A DNA stretch of 15,428 nt, from positions 1 through 15,428 of the forward strand of contig CANFLP010000041.1 of assembly GCA_947447835.1 (NCBI GenBank), written 5' to 3'. The position numbers were made by a program, and so were the translations under genes. How positions within the stretch are numbered: position 1 is the first letter of the stretch; the number at the start of each line of letters is the position of its first letter. Positions 14,488 through 15,428 of this stretch are shown here, piece after piece. Source of the DNA: Bacteroidota bacterium. GTDB lineage: Bacteria; Bacteroidota; Bacteroidia; Chitinophagales; Chitinophagaceae. The notes under the pieces were generated by a model. It saw nothing but the letters and a program-made list of their open reading frames with translations. It was not told the origin of the DNA and searched no databases.

Positions 14488-15428
14488 ATGAAACAATTAC
14501 TTATTTTATCATTAGCTTTTTTAGCTGTAACTGGCTGTAGAAAAGTTGAAGCGGATGGCGAAAAACAAATCGTTATTATTAATGGTGGTGGCGGTGGATC
14601 TACTGCTCCAACAGCTAACACGGTTACTTTATCTGGTAGAATTACCAGAGACACAACTTTATTAGCTAAAGATCTAAACTATTTATCTGGATTAGTATAC
14701 ATCACTAAAGGTGTTACTTTAACAGTAGAAGCTGGTGCAAAAGTAATGGGCCAGTATTCTGGTGCTGATGTATCTGCATTAATTATTTGCCGTGGAGCAA
14801 AAATTATAGCAAAAGGTACAGTGGATAAACCAATTATATTCACTTCTGCTTCTGCTAACCCACAATCAGGTGACTGGGGTGGTATCGTATTATGTGGTAC
14901 TGCACCAATCAATACAAGTTTCACTGTTAATGGTGCTGCTGTTAGTGGCTTGTACCAAGTTGAAGGTGGTGTTGACAATGCAAATGGCGACGGTTTAGCT
15001 GGTGCTGGTGATGCTGCTTTCCCTACTGCAAATCCTGCAGATAATTCTGGTGTAATACAATATGTTCGTATTGAGTATGCTGGTTATGCTTACCAACCAG
15101 ATAAAGAAATTAATAGTTTAACGATGGCTGCAGTGGGTAATGGTACAACTATTGATCACGTTGAGGCTGCTTTTGGTAAAGATGATAGCTTTGAGTGGTT
15201 TGGTGGTACAGTTAACTGTAAGTACTTAATTGCTTATAAAGGACAAGATGATGACTTTGATACAGACAACGGATATAGCGGTAACGTTCAATTTGGTATA
15301 GGTATTCGTGACTCTGCTATTGCTGACATTTCTAAATCAGAAGCATTTGAATCAGACAACAATGCTACTGGTACTACAGCTTCTCCAAAAACATCTGCTG
15401 TGTTTTCAAACATGACAGTAATTGGACC
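14488..15428 (+). CDS. Lipoprotein with predicted right-handed beta-helix, C-terminus beyond window
   Basis: The frame opens at the ATG at 14488 and remains open to the end, so 313 residues are seen without a stop. The lipoprotein signal ends in LAVTGC with the lipidated Cys17. Residues 33-37 are a run of five glycines after VIIN, probably a flexible tether. Beta-helix-like repeats follow: GVTLTVEAGAKVMG (75-88), ALIICRGAKIIAKGT (97-111), PIIFTSAS (115-122), then WGGIVLCG (130-137), VIQYVRIEYAG (189-199) and, near 231-266, the acidic DDSFEWFGG and GQDDDFDTDNGYSG. Similar proteins are known from many Bacteroidota and some other Gram-negative bacteria but have no defined function as far as I know. 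Asp-rich loops might bind calcium; that is inference. It is 37 bases after the receptor gene and is probably co-transcribed with it, anchored in the outer membrane. Confidence 0.85.
   Translation, partial: MKQLLILSLAFLAVTGCRKVEADGEKQIVIINGGGGGSTAPTANTVTLSGRITRDTTLLAKDLNYLSGLVYITKGVTLTVEAGAKVMGQYSGADVSALIICRGAKIIAKGTVDKPIIFTSASANPQSGDWGGIVLCGTAPINTSFTVNGAAVSGLYQVEGGVDNANGDGLAGAGDAAFPTANPADNSGVIQYVRIEYAGYAYQPDKEINSLTMAAVGNGTTIDHVEAAFGKDDSFEWFGGTVNCKYLIAYKGQDDDFDTDNGYSGNVQFGIGIRDSAIADISKSEAFESDNNATGTTASPKTSAVFSNMTVIG

Noticed and set aside
14445..14978. Minus-strand frames at the start of the lipoprotein gene
   Set aside because: The plus-strand frame has a lipoprotein signal and beta-helix repeats; the opposite frames are proline-rich shadows.
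1..15428. Mobile element, prophage or defence system
   Set aside because: No transposase, integrase, nuclease, toxin-antitoxin or terminal repeats were recognised.

Overview
The window looks like chromosomal DNA of a low-GC Bacteroidota member. The support is a SusC/SusD pair, TonB-dependent receptors with N-terminal carboxypeptidase-regulatory-like domains, AT-rich spacers with TAnnTTTG-like -7 elements, and start codons without clear Shine-Dalgarno sequences. A Chitinophagaceae-type freshwater or soil bacterium is my guess, but nothing here fixes the genus. I see no rRNA, tRNA, CRISPR array, insertion sequence or phage gene.

Layout. (1) 1-87: the 5' end of a minus-strand PLP-dependent threonine/serine dehydratase, cut by the window edge. 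(2) 88-443: an AT-rich divergent regulatory region. (3) 444-5409: a SusC-type receptor and a SusD-type lipoprotein forming a two-gene operon, closed by a strong GC-rich terminator at 5429-5458. No glycan-degrading enzyme lies inside this unit. (4) 5506-7816: an AdiC-like APC amino-acid transporter, then a dimethylargininase/arginine-deiminase superfamily hydrolase; together they could take up and degrade a guanidino or amino-acid compound. (5) 7817-9312, minus strand: an 80-residue CBU_0592-type membrane protein followed by a CLC transporter with hallmarks of the fluoride/proton antiporter subclass (CLC-F). Its stop codon abuts the stop of the convergent hydrolase gene with no spacer. (6) 9458-10090: a beta-carbonic anhydrase, divergent from the CLC operon. 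(7) 10191-11510: a secreted GH29 alpha-L-fucosidase. (8) 11691-15428: a second TonB-dependent receptor of a non-SusC subclass, followed by a lipoprotein with a predicted right-handed beta-helix that runs off the window.

How the parts work together. Both receptor units pair an outer-membrane TonB-dependent channel with a lipoprotein, but the lipoproteins are unrelated: an alpha-helical SusD versus a beta-helical protein. The second pair is the best candidate for an under-described uptake or surface system. The middle of the window is small-molecule handling: amino-acid/guanidino transport and hydrolysis, fluoride export, and CO2/bicarbonate conversion. Most individual genes belong to known families. 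The less explained points are the receptor/beta-helix pair, the fluoride exporter without a visible fluoride riboswitch, the altered aromatic gates in the AdiC-like transporter, and -7-like boxes lying almost on top of two start codons.
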